Source: Synechococcales cyanobacterium 340R_concoct_173_sub (GTDB taxonomy: Bacteria; Cyanobacteriota; Cyanobacteriia; Leptolyngbyales; Leptolyngbyaceae). From it: DNA of 29,292 nucleotides. The position numbers were made by a program, and so were the translations under genes. Of this stretch, positions 1 through 7,800 are shown piece after piece. Position 1 is the first letter of the stretch. Every line of letters starts with the position of its first letter. The DNA lies in assembly GCA_025354065.1 (NCBI GenBank), contig JANXNM010000581.1, forward strand, positions 1 through 29,292, given 5' to 3'. The notes under the pieces are model-generated. The model did not search any database and was not told where the DNA came from. It saw only the letters and a list, made by a program, of their open reading frames with translations.

Positions 1-204
1 TTTAGTCTCTTGGGTTACAGCAACTCGTCTAATGAGTCAGAAGAAAAAAAAGCTCCTGTCGGTAAGGCATTACGAGCTGCACTCATCGAAGCAAGTGAGT
101 ATCTTTCCTGCGTGATGTACAAAAAAGATGCCTGTATCAGCACCTATGAAGCCAAAGATACGAAGCGCCGTGAAGGGACACAGGATGTTTTGAAATTGGA
201 CTAG
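1..204 (+). CDS. C-terminal part of a CsgG-like protein (partial at left edge)
   Basis: The reading frame is open from base 1, so this is the last 67 codons of a gene that begins outside the window; the TTG at position 10 is not a real start. The tail contains PVGKALRAALIEASEYLSC, a second pair of cysteine-bearing positions (KKDACIS) and a charged end (KRREGTQDVLKLD). From memory this resembles the C-terminal end of cyanobacterial CsgG/HfaB-type (curli assembly, LpoB-like) lipoproteins, which end in a similar amphipathic helix. That assignment rests on the tail alone: the lipobox and barrel region are outside the window. What is solid is that the segment is coding and ends in TAG at 202-204. 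Confidence 0.5.
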   Translation, partial: FSLLGYSNSSNESEEKKAPVGKALRAALIEASEYLSCVMYKKDACISTYEAKDTKRREGTQDVLKLD

Positions 205-367
205 TCGTTATTTTATTGGTCAATATCGATCGATAAATAGAATTCTTAAACGCGATCGTTGTTCTTTTGGAAATACGATCGTGTTTTAATTTCAGTGCTA
301 TACACTGATTCCAAGTTTGAAGCCCGATCGTCTACACTTTAAAAAAGCTATTTTTACCCCCACTCAA

Positions 368-970
368 ATGTCAGATCTTTCTTCCACTGCTTGGGAACAA
401 CGCTATCAAACTGGAGATGCTCCTTGGGATTTAGGTTTTCCTGCACCACCTTTTGTTAATCTTTTGTTGAGTTCTAAGGTCCCAAAAACAGGACGTATTG
501 CAGTTTTAGGTTGTGGGGGTGGTCATGATGCAATGTTGTTTGCAGAGGCGGGATTTGAGGTCGTAGGGTTTGATTTTGCGCAGACGGCGATCGATCGGGC
601 GAACGCTAGAGCAAACGATCGGGGAATTAAGAATGTTCAGTTTTTACAACGAGATATCTTTGACTTAGAAACTGAATTTGCAAATGAGTTTGATTATGTT
701 TTAGAACATACTTGTTTTTGTGCGATCGATCCTGAGTTGCGATCGCGATATGTTCAATTAGTTCATTCTATTCTCAGACCTCAAGGCCAATTGATCGCAA
801 TTTTTTATGCCCATAGCAGAAGTGGTGGTCCCCCTTTTGGGGTGAAGCCTCAGGAGGTTTTGGATTATTTTGAGCCTCAGTTCGATCGGATTTTATTTAA
901 ACCTGCAACTGATTCGATCGATAAACGTGAAGGTGATGAATATCTTGCGATTTTTCAAGTTCGCAAATGA
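368..970 (+). CDS. TPMT-family SAM-dependent methyltransferase, plant HOL/halide-thiol methyltransferase-like
   Basis: A class I SAM methyltransferase of about 200 residues. Seen in the sequence: the TPMT-family opening WEQRYQTGDAPWDLGFPAP, the SAM-binding glycine loop LGCGGGHDAMLFA, an acidic residue after the next strand (VVGFDFAQTAID), and a motif region reading EHTCFCAIDPELRSRY, followed later by GGPPFGV. The FCAI.PE..R and GGPP pattern is what I associate with plant HOL-type halide/thiol methyltransferases and their bacterial relatives, so methylation of halide, thiol or a related soft nucleophile is a reasonable inference; the substrate is not proven. A TTG-initiated frame opens at 317, but ATG at 368 matches the family N-terminus (MSDLSSTAWEQRY) and is preferred. 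It stands alone, 125 bp before ychF. Confidence 0.85.
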   Translation: MSDLSSTAWEQRYQTGDAPWDLGFPAPPFVNLLLSSKVPKTGRIAVLGCGGGHDAMLFAEAGFEVVGFDFAQTAIDRANARANDRGIKNVQFLQRDIFDLETEFANEFDYVLEHTCFCAIDPELRSRYVQLVHSILRPQGQLIAIFYAHSRSGGPPFGVKPQEVLDYFEPQFDRILFKPATDSIDKREGDEYLAIFQVRK

Positions 971-1095
971 ATTGGATTTGATAGACGATCGCTGTGGAAG
1001 ACGGAGAACTGATTTGCGCGCCAGAATCAGGTGACAGATTAGCGTATGATGTCTTATTGTTCTGCCATCATCCAAGTCGCGAAACCTACTTCATC

Positions 1096-2184
1096 ATGCT
1101 GAGAGCCGGAATTGTCGGATTGCCTAACGTCGGTAAGTCAACGCTATTTAATGCGATCGTCGGGAACGCCAAGGCACAAGCGGCGAACTTTCCGTTTTGT
1201 ACCATTGAACCCAACGTCGGCATCGTGGCCGTTCCAGACCATCGGCTCCAAATTTTAGCGGACATTGCAAGCTCTAAGGACATTGTCCCGGCGCGGGTTG
1301 AGTTTGTAGACATTGCCGGACTGGTGAAAGGCGCATCAAAAGGTGAAGGACTGGGAAACCAATTCTTGTCGAATATTCGCGAAGTGGATGCGATCGTTCA
1401 CGTCGTGCGATGTTTTGATGACGATGACATTATTCATGTTGCGGGTGCCGTTGATCCGAAAAGCGACATTGAAGTGATTAATTTGGAATTAATTTTGGCA
1501 GATTTGGCACAGGCTGAAAAACGTCTTGAACGCTCCAAAAAAGAATCCCGTGTGAAAAAAGAAGCGACTGCCGAAACGGATGCTTTGGAAAAAGTGATTG
1601 CAGCCATGTTGTTGGGTAATCCGGTGCGATCGGTTGAACTCAGCGAAGAGGAACAGTTCGCCATTAAAACCATGGGTTTCATGACCCAAAAACCAATCAT
1701 TTATGCCACCAATGTTTCTGATGCTGACTTAGCAACTGGAAATGACTATGTTGAGCAGGTTCGTAAACTTGCCACAGAAGAAGGCGCACAGGTTGTGATA
1801 ATTTCGGCCCAAGTCGAATCAGAATTGGTAGAACTGTCAGAGGCCGATCGGTTGGAGTTCTTAGAATCGCTGGGTGTGACCGAAGGTGGACTGCGATCGC
1901 TGGTGCGGGCAACCTATGACTTGTTAGGACTCCAGACCTACTTCACCGTCGGACCTCAAGAAACTCGCGCCTGGACTATTACCAAGGGCATGTTAGCGCC
2001 TCAGGCGGCAGGTGTGATTCACTCCGATTTTGAAAAAGGATTCATTCGCGCCGAAACGGTTTCGTATAAAGATTTGGTGGAATACCGATCGATGAATGCG
2101 GCTAAAGAAAAAGGACTAGTGCGTAGTGAAGGAAAAATATATGTAGTTCAGGAAGGTGACGTAATGTTGTTCTTACATTCATAA
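1096..2184 (+). CDS. ychF: Redox-regulated ATPase YchF (OLA1 family)
   Basis: Obg-related P-loop NTPase of 362 residues, the normal length for YchF. Visible: G1 P-loop GLPNVGKST (8-16), G3 DIAGL (72-76, with the hydrophobic residue replacing the catalytic glutamine typical of HAS-NTPases), a coiled-coil insertion around 135-170, and a C-terminal TGS domain from about residue 278 (TYFTVGPQETRAW). Family members hydrolyse ATP, bind ribosomes and are linked to stress responses. The nucleotide-specificity motif G4 reads NVSD (206-209), whereas the family usually has NxxE. The frame is open further upstream (from 994), but ATG 1096 gives the canonical MLRAGIVGLPNVG start. A hairpin at 2205-2232 follows the stop. 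Confidence 0.96.
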   Translation: MLRAGIVGLPNVGKSTLFNAIVGNAKAQAANFPFCTIEPNVGIVAVPDHRLQILADIASSKDIVPARVEFVDIAGLVKGASKGEGLGNQFLSNIREVDAIVHVVRCFDDDDIIHVAGAVDPKSDIEVINLELILADLAQAEKRLERSKKESRVKKEATAETDALEKVIAAMLLGNPVRSVELSEEEQFAIKTMGFMTQKPIIYATNVSDADLATGNDYVEQVRKLATEEGAQVVIISAQVESELVELSEADRLEFLESLGVTEGGLRSLVRATYDLLGLQTYFTVGPQETRAWTITKGMLAPQAAGVIHSDFEKGFIRAETVSYKDLVEYRSMNAAKEKGLVRSEGKIYVVQEGDVMLFLHS

Positions 2185-2204
2185 ATTCAATCCATCAAAC
2201 AACC

Positions 2205-2232
2205 TTTTGGGCGTGGCTGTCCGTGCCCAAAA
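2205..2232 (+). terminator. Hairpin after ychF
   Basis: TTTTGGGC (2205-2212) pairs with GCCCAAAA (2225-2232); two G-U and two G-C pairs extend the stem inward to a CTGT loop. It lies 21 bp past the ychF stop and before the next start. There is no T-run after it, so it may be a stem-loop terminator or an RNA-processing/stability element. Its position over the TTG at 2207 argues against that codon as the start of the next gene. Confidence 0.5.
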
Positions 2233-2251
2233 CCAAATAAATAAATTTATA

Positions 2252-2539
2252 ATGTTTCAGATGGAAATTATACAAGAAATCCAGCTCTCGGGATTTGACG
2301 AAATGGGCGAACCTGTCATTCAAGTAATGGCCGATCGGAGCATTCACCTTCAATTTGAATTTATGCCACCGTCAGACATTGACGAAAACGGCATTGAGTT
2401 CTTCGACGATTTTGACGCGCAACTCGCCAAGGCGATCGGCCTATCGGTGATTTGGGACGATCAAGAACGCTTCATCATCGAAGATTTTCAACCCGACACA
2501 ATTGATAAGATTCGTCACTTCATCGAGACCTATCGCTGA
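2252..2539 (+). CDS. Small acidic protein of unknown function
   Basis: An approximately 95-residue, strongly acidic protein (for example FDDFDAQLAK and IWDDQERFIIEDFQPD) with no signal peptide or membrane segment. I do not recognise a named domain; it reads like a small conserved cyanobacterial protein. ATG 2252 (MFQMEIIQEI) or ATG 2261 (MEIIQEIQLSG) are both possible starts; neither has a clear Shine-Dalgarno sequence. A TTG in frame at 2207 is rejected because it lies inside the hairpin that follows ychF. The stop TGA is 90 bp ahead of the TPR gene, so the two may be separately transcribed. Confidence 0.75.
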   Translation: MFQMEIIQEIQLSGFDEMGEPVIQVMADRSIHLQFEFMPPSDIDENGIEFFDDFDAQLAKAIGLSVIWDDQERFIIEDFQPDTIDKIRHFIETYR

Positions 2540-2631
2540 ACTATTAGTCCAAGATTTTAGCCCCAAGATTTGTTACAATACTTTATAAAGCCTGATCTAG
2601 GTGGATATTCAGTTTTGGAGCAAGCAATCTT

Positions 2632-3447
2632 ATGCGTCGTCTTTTCAATCTAATTACTACGATCGCATTGCTTGGTCTCTTTGCCATCACGCAACCCGCG
2701 ATCGCCGCAGAACCTATATCTGAATCGCCCCTCAAGGAAACTTACGATCGGATTGCAACGCTTCGCGATCAGGCATTTGGTGCAACCAATCAAGGAAAAT
2801 TTGGGGAGGCGGAGGTTTTTTGGACTGAATTAATTGAACTACTTCCCGACAATCCAGCACTAATTAGCAATCGTGGGAATTCTCGGGTTAGTCAGGGAAA
2901 ATTAGCGTCTGCGATCGAAGACTTTAATCAAGCAATTATTCTGTCACCCGAGTCATCCGATCCTTATTTGAATCGTGGTGCGGCCTACGAAGGACTGGAA
3001 AAATTTGAAGAAGCAATAGCTGACTACAACCACGTCATTGAATTAGATCCAAATGATGCCGCAGCCTACAACAATCGTGGGAATGCGCGTGGTGGATTGC
3101 GTCGATGGAATGAAGCCTTGACTGATTTTAAGAAAGCCGCATTACTTGCACCTGATTTTGCGATCGCCCGAGCCAATGGCGCGCTGGCACTTTATCAATT
3201 AGGCAACATTGACGATGCCATTCGTGAAATGCGAAATATCATTCGCAAATATCCCCGTTTTGCAGATATGCGGGCAGCCTATACCGGAGCGCTTTGGGTC
3301 AGTGGTGCGCGCGATGAAGCAGAAAGTAATTGGGTTTCTGTTTTGGATTTAGATGCAAGATACAAAAACATTGAATGGGTCAAAACCGTTCGTCGCTGGC
3401 CGAAAGACATTACGATTGCGCTTGAGAAGTTTCTGACCCTTTCCTAG
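2632..3447 (+). CDS. Exported TPR-repeat protein
   Basis: 271 residues. Residues 1-25 form a classical signal peptide: two arginines, a hydrophobic core (LITTIALLGLFAITQ) and an AIAA-type cleavage region, so the mature protein is probably periplasmic or lumenal. From about residue 45 to 215 there are four to five tetratricopeptide repeats, recognisable by units such as YLNRGAAYEGLEKFEEAIAD and AYNNRGNARGGLRRWNEALT, spaced by 34 residues, each ending in a proline-containing turn (LSPESSDP, LDPNDAAA, LAPDFAIA). The C-terminal tail (IEWVKTVRRWPKDITIALEKFL) is not TPR and appears family-specific. TPR proteins act as protein-interaction scaffolds; the partner here is unknown. GGAG lies 11 nt before the ATG. 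The stop is 3 bp from the stop of the convergent Uma2 gene. Confidence 0.88.
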   Translation: MRRLFNLITTIALLGLFAITQPAIAAEPISESPLKETYDRIATLRDQAFGATNQGKFGEAEVFWTELIELLPDNPALISNRGNSRVSQGKLASAIEDFNQAIILSPESSDPYLNRGAAYEGLEKFEEAIADYNHVIELDPNDAAAYNNRGNARGGLRRWNEALTDFKKAALLAPDFAIARANGALALYQLGNIDDAIREMRNIIRKYPRFADMRAAYTGALWVSGARDEAESNWVSVLDLDARYKNIEWVKTVRRWPKDITIALEKFLTLS

Positions 3448-3450
3448 ATC

Positions 3451-4248
3451 TTAAATTTTATCCAAACCCAGCTCTTTGAGTTTTGCCAGAAGCCGATCGC
3501 GTTCAGCTTCCGCTCGATTTGCCCGATCGGCTTCCTGATTTGCCCGTTGTCGCTCAAGTTCGACGCGTTGACGTTCTTGCTCGGTTTGTTCAGAAGCCCA
3601 GAGCAAGAGATTCCCTTGGCCGTCCCACCACCGTAGCCATTTAGCTGGAACGCCTTCCCGGATCCCGATCCAAACCCCTAGAAATAGTTCTACCGACGGA
3701 ATCCAAACCCGATCGTCCGCATTGTGGGGAATGATTTGGTAAGTGCCATTTTGAAGTTGACGAACATTCATCAAGCCTTCCTGTGGATCGAAAATCACAT
3801 AGGTCGGAACCTGTAGGATCTGTTCGTAAAAATAGAGCTTTCCATAGGGCGGTACATCGCGCGCAGAATGTTCGCCATTGTCGTCTTCAGACAAAAACTC
3901 CATAACGATCGCTACACCCTCCCCTTCTGTCCAAGGCGTGTAACTCCGACGAATCGGCTGGGATGGACTGCGCGGTTGATTCAGAGGTTCATTGATTCGG
4001 GGAACGTACAGCCAGTCGGGAGCTTTGACAACTGTTTTTTGATTAATAGTGACTGTTAAAGCAAAATTAGACGCTATCAGACTCTCAGCAGGAACACGAT
4101 CGTTACTACTCAGCGCATCATTGAGTCCAGCGGCGAGACGGGGTTGTTGAATATTTTCCACAGGGTCATCAGGGAGTTGATAAGTGTCGGGCAAAATATC
4201 CCAGGTGACGATCGGCGGCACTTTGGAGATAACAGATTGAACAACCAT
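3451..4248 (-). CDS. Uma2-family (DUF820) putative restriction-endonuclease-like protein
   Basis: A PD-(D/E)xK-fold protein of the Uma2 family, very numerous in cyanobacteria and of unproven function. The expected catalytic positions are visible: D78 in KAPDWLYVP, E117 in VMEFLSED and K137 in PYGKLYFYEQ, followed by the family signature around VPTYVIFDP. Residues from about 215 to 258 are a charged coiled coil with repeated ERQR/RANQEADRANRAEAERDR pattern, a common tail in this family. The frame opens with GTG at 4266, but ATG 4248 is preferred because GCAGGAA sits about 6 nt before it. It converges on the TPR gene with only 3 bp between the two stops. Confidence 0.85.
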   Translation of the reverse strand: MVVQSVISKVPPIVTWDILPDTYQLPDDPVENIQQPRLAAGLNDALSSNDRVPAESLIASNFALTVTINQKTVVKAPDWLYVPRINEPLNQPRSPSQPIRRSYTPWTEGEGVAIVMEFLSEDDNGEHSARDVPPYGKLYFYEQILQVPTYVIFDPQEGLMNVRQLQNGTYQIIPHNADDRVWIPSVELFLGVWIGIREGVPAKWLRWWDGQGNLLLWASEQTEQERQRVELERQRANQEADRANRAEAERDRLLAKLKELGLDKI

Positions 4249-4344
4249 AGAAGTTCCTGCTGTCACTAGTAGTTTAAAAATTAGTTTAGAGATTGGCCTG
4301 AATTCATAATAGCGTGGGTTTAACCCGAAGATTACGAACTTCGT

Positions 4345-5610
4345 TTAAGACTCAAGCTTCGACTTTGCGGTTTCAAAAGAATCCTTCATTAACGCCTGTA
4401 TTCGTTTGGGATCAGGCGTTTTTCCACCCATCAGATCGCCAAAATATACACAGGCCGCTTCACCTAATGCCCAGGTATAAGCCGTTGCCCAAGACGCTGC
4501 AATTACACTACCAAATCCTGGAATTAACTTCACCAGTTCACGCCCGATCGTTTGCGCTACAAATCCTCCCGCGATAGTACTTACCAATCCTCCTGCCTGA
4601 GCCGGAGTTAATATTTGCCCATAAAGTTGTCCTAGCGCTATTACCATCGAAATCTGAATGCCCGTCAACAATGGCATCGTCGCAAACGGGAGTGGCACCG
4701 CAGCACAGGTTCCCGCTGCTATTGAAAACGGGACAATAGTCCGACGAGCCACTTCCCGATACAAATCTCCAACGGGCGCACTCAACTCCCGATCGTTTAC
4801 CAATTGGGCAATGGTTCGAGCTTCTGCTTCTGGCAATACGGTTCCGATCGCCCGACTGAATGCATCCAAACCATAAAACAATGGCGAGAATTCATCTTCC
4901 TCTAAGGTAAAATCAATCAAAACTACGTCATCATACAACTCGGCAAAATCTTGTTTAATTTGTTGAACAGCTCTATCAATAGTCTTAGATGTAGGCGGAT
5001 ATTCAGGATGATCGGACGATGGGGCATACAACTCATGTAAACAAGTAATCGCCAACAGACAAGGTACTTGAGGATAGCGCGATCGCAGATCCTGGGCAAT
5101 TTGTTTGAGTGAAGCCGTCGCAAAATCCGTAATTTTAACCGTCCAAACAATCAAGCGGGCAGTCTGTGATTGACTCAAAATTTCCGCAAGTTCTTGTGCA
5201 ACTATTCCGGTCTCGTGTTGGCCGTCCCCCAATCCGACTGTATCGACAAATTGCAAGAGCGGCAAATCATCATTAGGATAAGCATAGCGCTGAGTATGTT
5301 TGGTGTGTGGCCGAAAACCAGGGCCAATAATGTCGCTCGATACGCCCGTTAAACCTCGGACAATGGAACTTTTTCCCGATTGAGGTTTGCCAATCAAAAT
5401 CGCTTCTGTGGTTGGCAAGTCCGATCGGACCTGCTGCAAAATCTCCCGTAGCTTCACTTCATCCACCCTAAACCAGTCTGTTCCAGGAATTTTGACACCT
5501 GACAGATTTAGTTCGGGCAGCTTCAAATCTTGGAAACTAACCGTCGGCAACTTGATGGTCGGAAGCTTTATTGAAAAACCTGAGCGCTTGCCGGGAGTTG
5601 GCTGAGTCAT
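4345..5610 (-). CDS. Membrane-associated P-loop GTPase with hydrophobic DUF697-like C-terminus
   Basis: 421 residues. A TRAFAC-type GTPase domain covers about 65-260: P-loop GKPQSGKSS (74-82), a switch/Walker B segment DTVGLGDG (D123, G126), and an ITCLHEL segment where the G4 motif is expected, which is not a clean NKxD. The C-terminal part (about 285-395) is rich in long hydrophobic, glycine-rich stretches (IVPFSIAAGTCAAVPLPF, GGLVSTIAGGFVAQTI), like the DUF697 region found fused to Era/Obg-type GTPases, suggesting membrane association. The N-terminus (13-42) is a short run of KLP-containing repeats (IKLPTIKLPTVSFQDLKLPE). Role unknown. It is followed, with 42 bp spacing upstream, by the DUF2973 gene on the same strand. 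Confidence 0.8.
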   Translation of the reverse strand: MTQPTPGKRSGFSIKLPTIKLPTVSFQDLKLPELNLSGVKIPGTDWFRVDEVKLREILQQVRSDLPTTEAILIGKPQSGKSSIVRGLTGVSSDIIGPGFRPHTKHTQRYAYPNDDLPLLQFVDTVGLGDGQHETGIVAQELAEILSQSQTARLIVWTVKITDFATASLKQIAQDLRSRYPQVPCLLAITCLHELYAPSSDHPEYPPTSKTIDRAVQQIKQDFAELYDDVVLIDFTLEEDEFSPLFYGLDAFSRAIGTVLPEAEARTIAQLVNDRELSAPVGDLYREVARRTIVPFSIAAGTCAAVPLPFATMPLLTGIQISMVIALGQLYGQILTPAQAGGLVSTIAGGFVAQTIGRELVKLIPGFGSVIAASWATAYTWALGEAACVYFGDLMGGKTPDPKRIQALMKDSFETAKSKLES

Positions 5611-5652
5611 AGCAGTGAGCGGCGGTAAAGAATTGCAGCTACTACGATGCTA

Positions 5653-5985
5653 TCAATTACTGTCTGTATCAGGGGTACCAGATTCCCCACCCGGAGACGA
5701 TCGGTAAATCGCATCTAAGCGCTCACGGGCATCTTCCACCGTCATAGATCTCATAACCAACAGCGGTTCATTAATCACTCGACCATTCTTATCCAACATT
5801 TCAGGATGCTGCGGCGACTGTCTCATCCCATCCCCCATTCGCATTCCCTTACGAACCACAGGACGAGTAGACTCAACTCCCAACGTCAAAATACTACGAA
5901 TCAGATTGCCGATCGCTAAGAACGCGATGCCTACAAATGCCAACATATAGAGTATTTGGAGCCACATAGACATGAAACCTAACAT
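5653..5985 (-). CDS. DUF2973 family membrane protein
   Basis: 110 residues with one N-terminal transmembrane helix (WLQILYMLAFVGIAFLAIG, about 8-27) and a soluble, conserved C-terminal part. The segment HPEMLDKNGRVINEPLLVMR followed by SMTVEDARERLDAIYRSSP is the hallmark I associate with the cyanobacterial family DUF2973. The end (GGESGTPDTDSN) is polar and probably disordered. Function is unknown. It lies between a DUF2605 gene (upstream) and the GTPase gene (downstream) on the same strand; the DUF2605/DUF2973 neighbourhood recurs in cyanobacteria in my recollection, so a shared membrane-linked role is plausible. Confidence 0.82.
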   Translation of the reverse strand: MLGFMSMWLQILYMLAFVGIAFLAIGNLIRSILTLGVESTRPVVRKGMRMGDGMRQSPQHPEMLDKNGRVINEPLLVMRSMTVEDARERLDAIYRSSPGGESGTPDTDSN

Positions 5986-6012
5986 CCTCTTTTAACTTAC
6001 ATTTGTGTCTCT

Positions 6013-6060
6013 AGTGTCGCAGATTTTTAAAATCTTTGCGAAAAATTTAAGAAAATATTG
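6013..6060. other. AT-rich imperfect hairpin between DUF2605 and DUF2973 genes
   Basis: CGCAGATTTT and AAAATCTTTGCG within about 6017-6040 form an imperfect stem with a one-base bulge in an AT-rich 125-bp spacer. It could be a weak terminator or attenuator between the two minus-strand genes; there is no T-run on the minus strand, so the call is tentative. Confidence 0.3.
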
Positions 6061-6110
6061 TCTTAATTAAACCTGTTACTTTTCAGCTTAAATGTTGTGA
6101 TGTTTATAGC

Positions 6111-6437
6111 TTAACCACTGTGCTCTTTAGATTGGCGATGCTTCATGCTGACTCCCCAACATTCATGAACTAATCGATGCCAATCCATCAAAACCTTCAT
6201 GTCTACACCCGCCTGACCATTAGTCGCACTCACTAGCGACTGCATCACACTCACGGATCTCTTCATTTCCGTCACCCGATTCAGAAGATTCTGCTGCTCT
6301 CCAGGCTGCATGAATTCCATGTGCTCATTTTCGAGCAATGTGTGCGATCGCTCAAACCAATACTGAAAGTCCTCTAGAAGGGGATCTAAAAGCGTTTTTA
6401 GCAGGTCTGGATCCGTTGGAAGCGGCGAGTTAAACAT
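6111..6437 (-). CDS. DUF2605 family protein
   Basis: 108 residues, soluble, mostly helical. The opening LPTDPDLLKTLLDPLLEDFQ followed by YWFERSHTLLENE is the pattern I know from cyanobacterial DUF2605 proteins. No catalytic motif or membrane segment is visible. Function is unknown. It is the first gene of a minus-strand group (DUF2605, DUF2973, GTPase) and is divergent from the dienelactone-hydrolase-like gene, with a 121-bp AT-rich region between the two starts that must contain both promoters. ATG 6437 has no evident Shine-Dalgarno sequence, which is common in cyanobacteria. Confidence 0.8.
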   Translation of the reverse strand: MFNSPLPTDPDLLKTLLDPLLEDFQYWFERSHTLLENEHMEFMQPGEQQNLLNRVTEMKRSVSVMQSLVSATNGQAGVDMKVLMDWHRLVHECWGVSMKHRQSKEHSG

Positions 6438-6558
6438 AGTAGATTAAGATTGTGCTAAAGGTATTTACATTTCGTAACATTTGTCTAATAACTATAACCT
6501 ACCTCTTCCTCATTGAGTATGATGAATAATCTTAATGATGACAAAAGGAGATGCTGGA

Positions 6559-7473
6559 ATGAAACGACGCAATATATTACTCGGGGCCGGACTGTTGACG
6601 GGTGGCGCGATCGCAAAATCCGCCAGTCCTTCGATGGCAGATTCAAAACCTAAGGTCGAGATCCCGAAGACGACGATTTCGCCCACAGCGTCGCCAAAAC
6701 CAGCTTCGCTAAACCCCATGATGCCGAAGTCGGATCCTAGGATGCTACGGGGTAAAATGGTGACGATCGTGGGTTCTCTAAAGGGCTATGTGGTCACACC
6801 TAAGGAGGGCAAAGCGCCATTTCCAACGGTGTTGGTGATTATGGAAGCCTTTGGGTTGAATGACCAAATTAAGGGCGTATGCGATTTGTATGCAAACTAC
6901 GGTTACGCCGCGATCGCACCTGATATTTATGATGGGGCGACCTTCACCTATGACAAAGTAGGAGATGCCGTGGCTAAGCTAAAGACCCTTAAGGATGAGA
7001 TTGTCGTTAAGCAATTTGGGCAAACCTTAGATTTTGTGGCAAAGCAGCCCGAGATGCGATCGGATGCTGTGGGGACAGTCGGTTTTTGCATGGGCGGACG
7101 CTACTCGTTTTTAATTAGCGCGATGTTTGCCGATCGGATCCATAGTGCAGTTTGTTTCTACGGTGGTGGCATTGCCTCTAATCGAGATCCTGTAGGCCGT
7201 GTTTCATTGTTGCCCTTAGTCTCGAAAATTAAGGCACCAATTATGTTTATTTACAGTGCTGAGGATGAATCTATCAACGGCGCGGAACATGCAAGAATTG
7301 TGCAGGCTATGACAGATGCTCGTAAGCGATATATTCTGTCCGTGACTCCGAATACACAGCATGGATTTATGAACGAAGCCCGATCGACCTACAACGAATC
7401 AGCCGCGATCGAAGCTTGGGATATGGCGTTTGGGTTCTTTAAGCGTTATGTCAAAAATCGGGTGAAAGGATAA
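6559..7473 (+). CDS. Dienelactone-hydrolase-family enzyme, probably exported
   Basis: An alpha/beta hydrolase of 304 residues from ATG 6559. The dienelactone hydrolase triad is complete: nucleophile Cys177 in GTVGFCMGGRYS, Asp236 in YSAEDESI, His268 in NTQHGFMNEA, plus the family glutamate in VIMEAFGLND (E96). The N-terminus MKRRNILLGAGLLTGGAIA has adjacent arginines and a mild hydrophobic stretch, compatible with a Tat signal, followed by a Pro/Ser/Thr-rich linker (about 30-60). ATG 6559 is chosen over the in-frame ATGs at 6535 and 6538 because AAAGGAG lies 8 nt upstream of it. Substrate unknown; such enzymes cleave lactones or esters. A strong hairpin follows at 7482-7511. Confidence 0.88.
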   Translation: MKRRNILLGAGLLTGGAIAKSASPSMADSKPKVEIPKTTISPTASPKPASLNPMMPKSDPRMLRGKMVTIVGSLKGYVVTPKEGKAPFPTVLVIMEAFGLNDQIKGVCDLYANYGYAAIAPDIYDGATFTYDKVGDAVAKLKTLKDEIVVKQFGQTLDFVAKQPEMRSDAVGTVGFCMGGRYSFLISAMFADRIHSAVCFYGGGIASNRDPVGRVSLLPLVSKIKAPIMFIYSAEDESINGAEHARIVQAMTDARKRYILSVTPNTQHGFMNEARSTYNESAAIEAWDMAFGFFKRYVKNRVKG

Positions 7474-7481
7474 AATTATAG

Positions 7482-7511
7482 GGTTAGGAGCAGGCAATCA
7501 AGCTCCTAACC
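7482..7511 (+). terminator. Hairpin terminator after the dienelactone hydrolase gene
   Basis: A perfect 10-bp stem: GGTTAGGAGC (7482-7491) pairs with GCTCCTAACC (7502-7511) around a 10-nt loop. It starts 8 bp after the TAA stop. The following sequence (AGATCGTATTATTCTT) is only partly T-rich, so termination may be inefficient, but position and perfection make this the best terminator candidate in the window. Confidence 0.65.
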
Positions 7512-7800
7512 AGATCGTATTATTCTTGCTTTTCTTCAGATCTGAATTGAGGATGACGGCGATTATGGTAAAGATGATTACCTGTAGCAAGGTTGGTAGA
7601 GGTAAATTGGATGAATAGACAACTGATTGAGAGTCTGGCATAAACCATTCGATTGCTCCCGTTGTTAGAACGAAATGGGATTAGACACCTCATTTGCTGC
7701 TGAATTTGATTATAAAACCTATTAAGTAAAAGTCTTCTAAGCGTCGGGTTTGCCGCTAGGATTAACGACAAGTCCTATTAATTAGAAGTTTGAGCGTGAT
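7512..7800. other. Gene-poor spacer upstream of the AI-2E/PerM permease
   Basis: About 290 bp after the hairpin without a gene I can support. A minus-strand frame (7520-7771, TTG start, 83 codons) is open, but its composition (RFYNQIQQQMRCLIPFRSNN and similar) shows no family, and it lacks a ribosome-binding site. The final part (about 7740-7800) is AT-rich and must hold the promoter of the downstream gene; I see no clear -35/-10 pair. Confidence 0.4.

Noticed and set aside
994..1095. Longer N-terminus of YchF from position 994
   Set aside because: The first 34 residues are not family-like and ATG 1096 gives the canonical MLRAGIVGLPNVGKS start and normal length.
7520..7771. 83-codon minus-strand frame between the dienelactone hydrolase and permease genes
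   Set aside because: TTG start, no ribosome-binding site, no recognisable family, composition like intergenic DNA.
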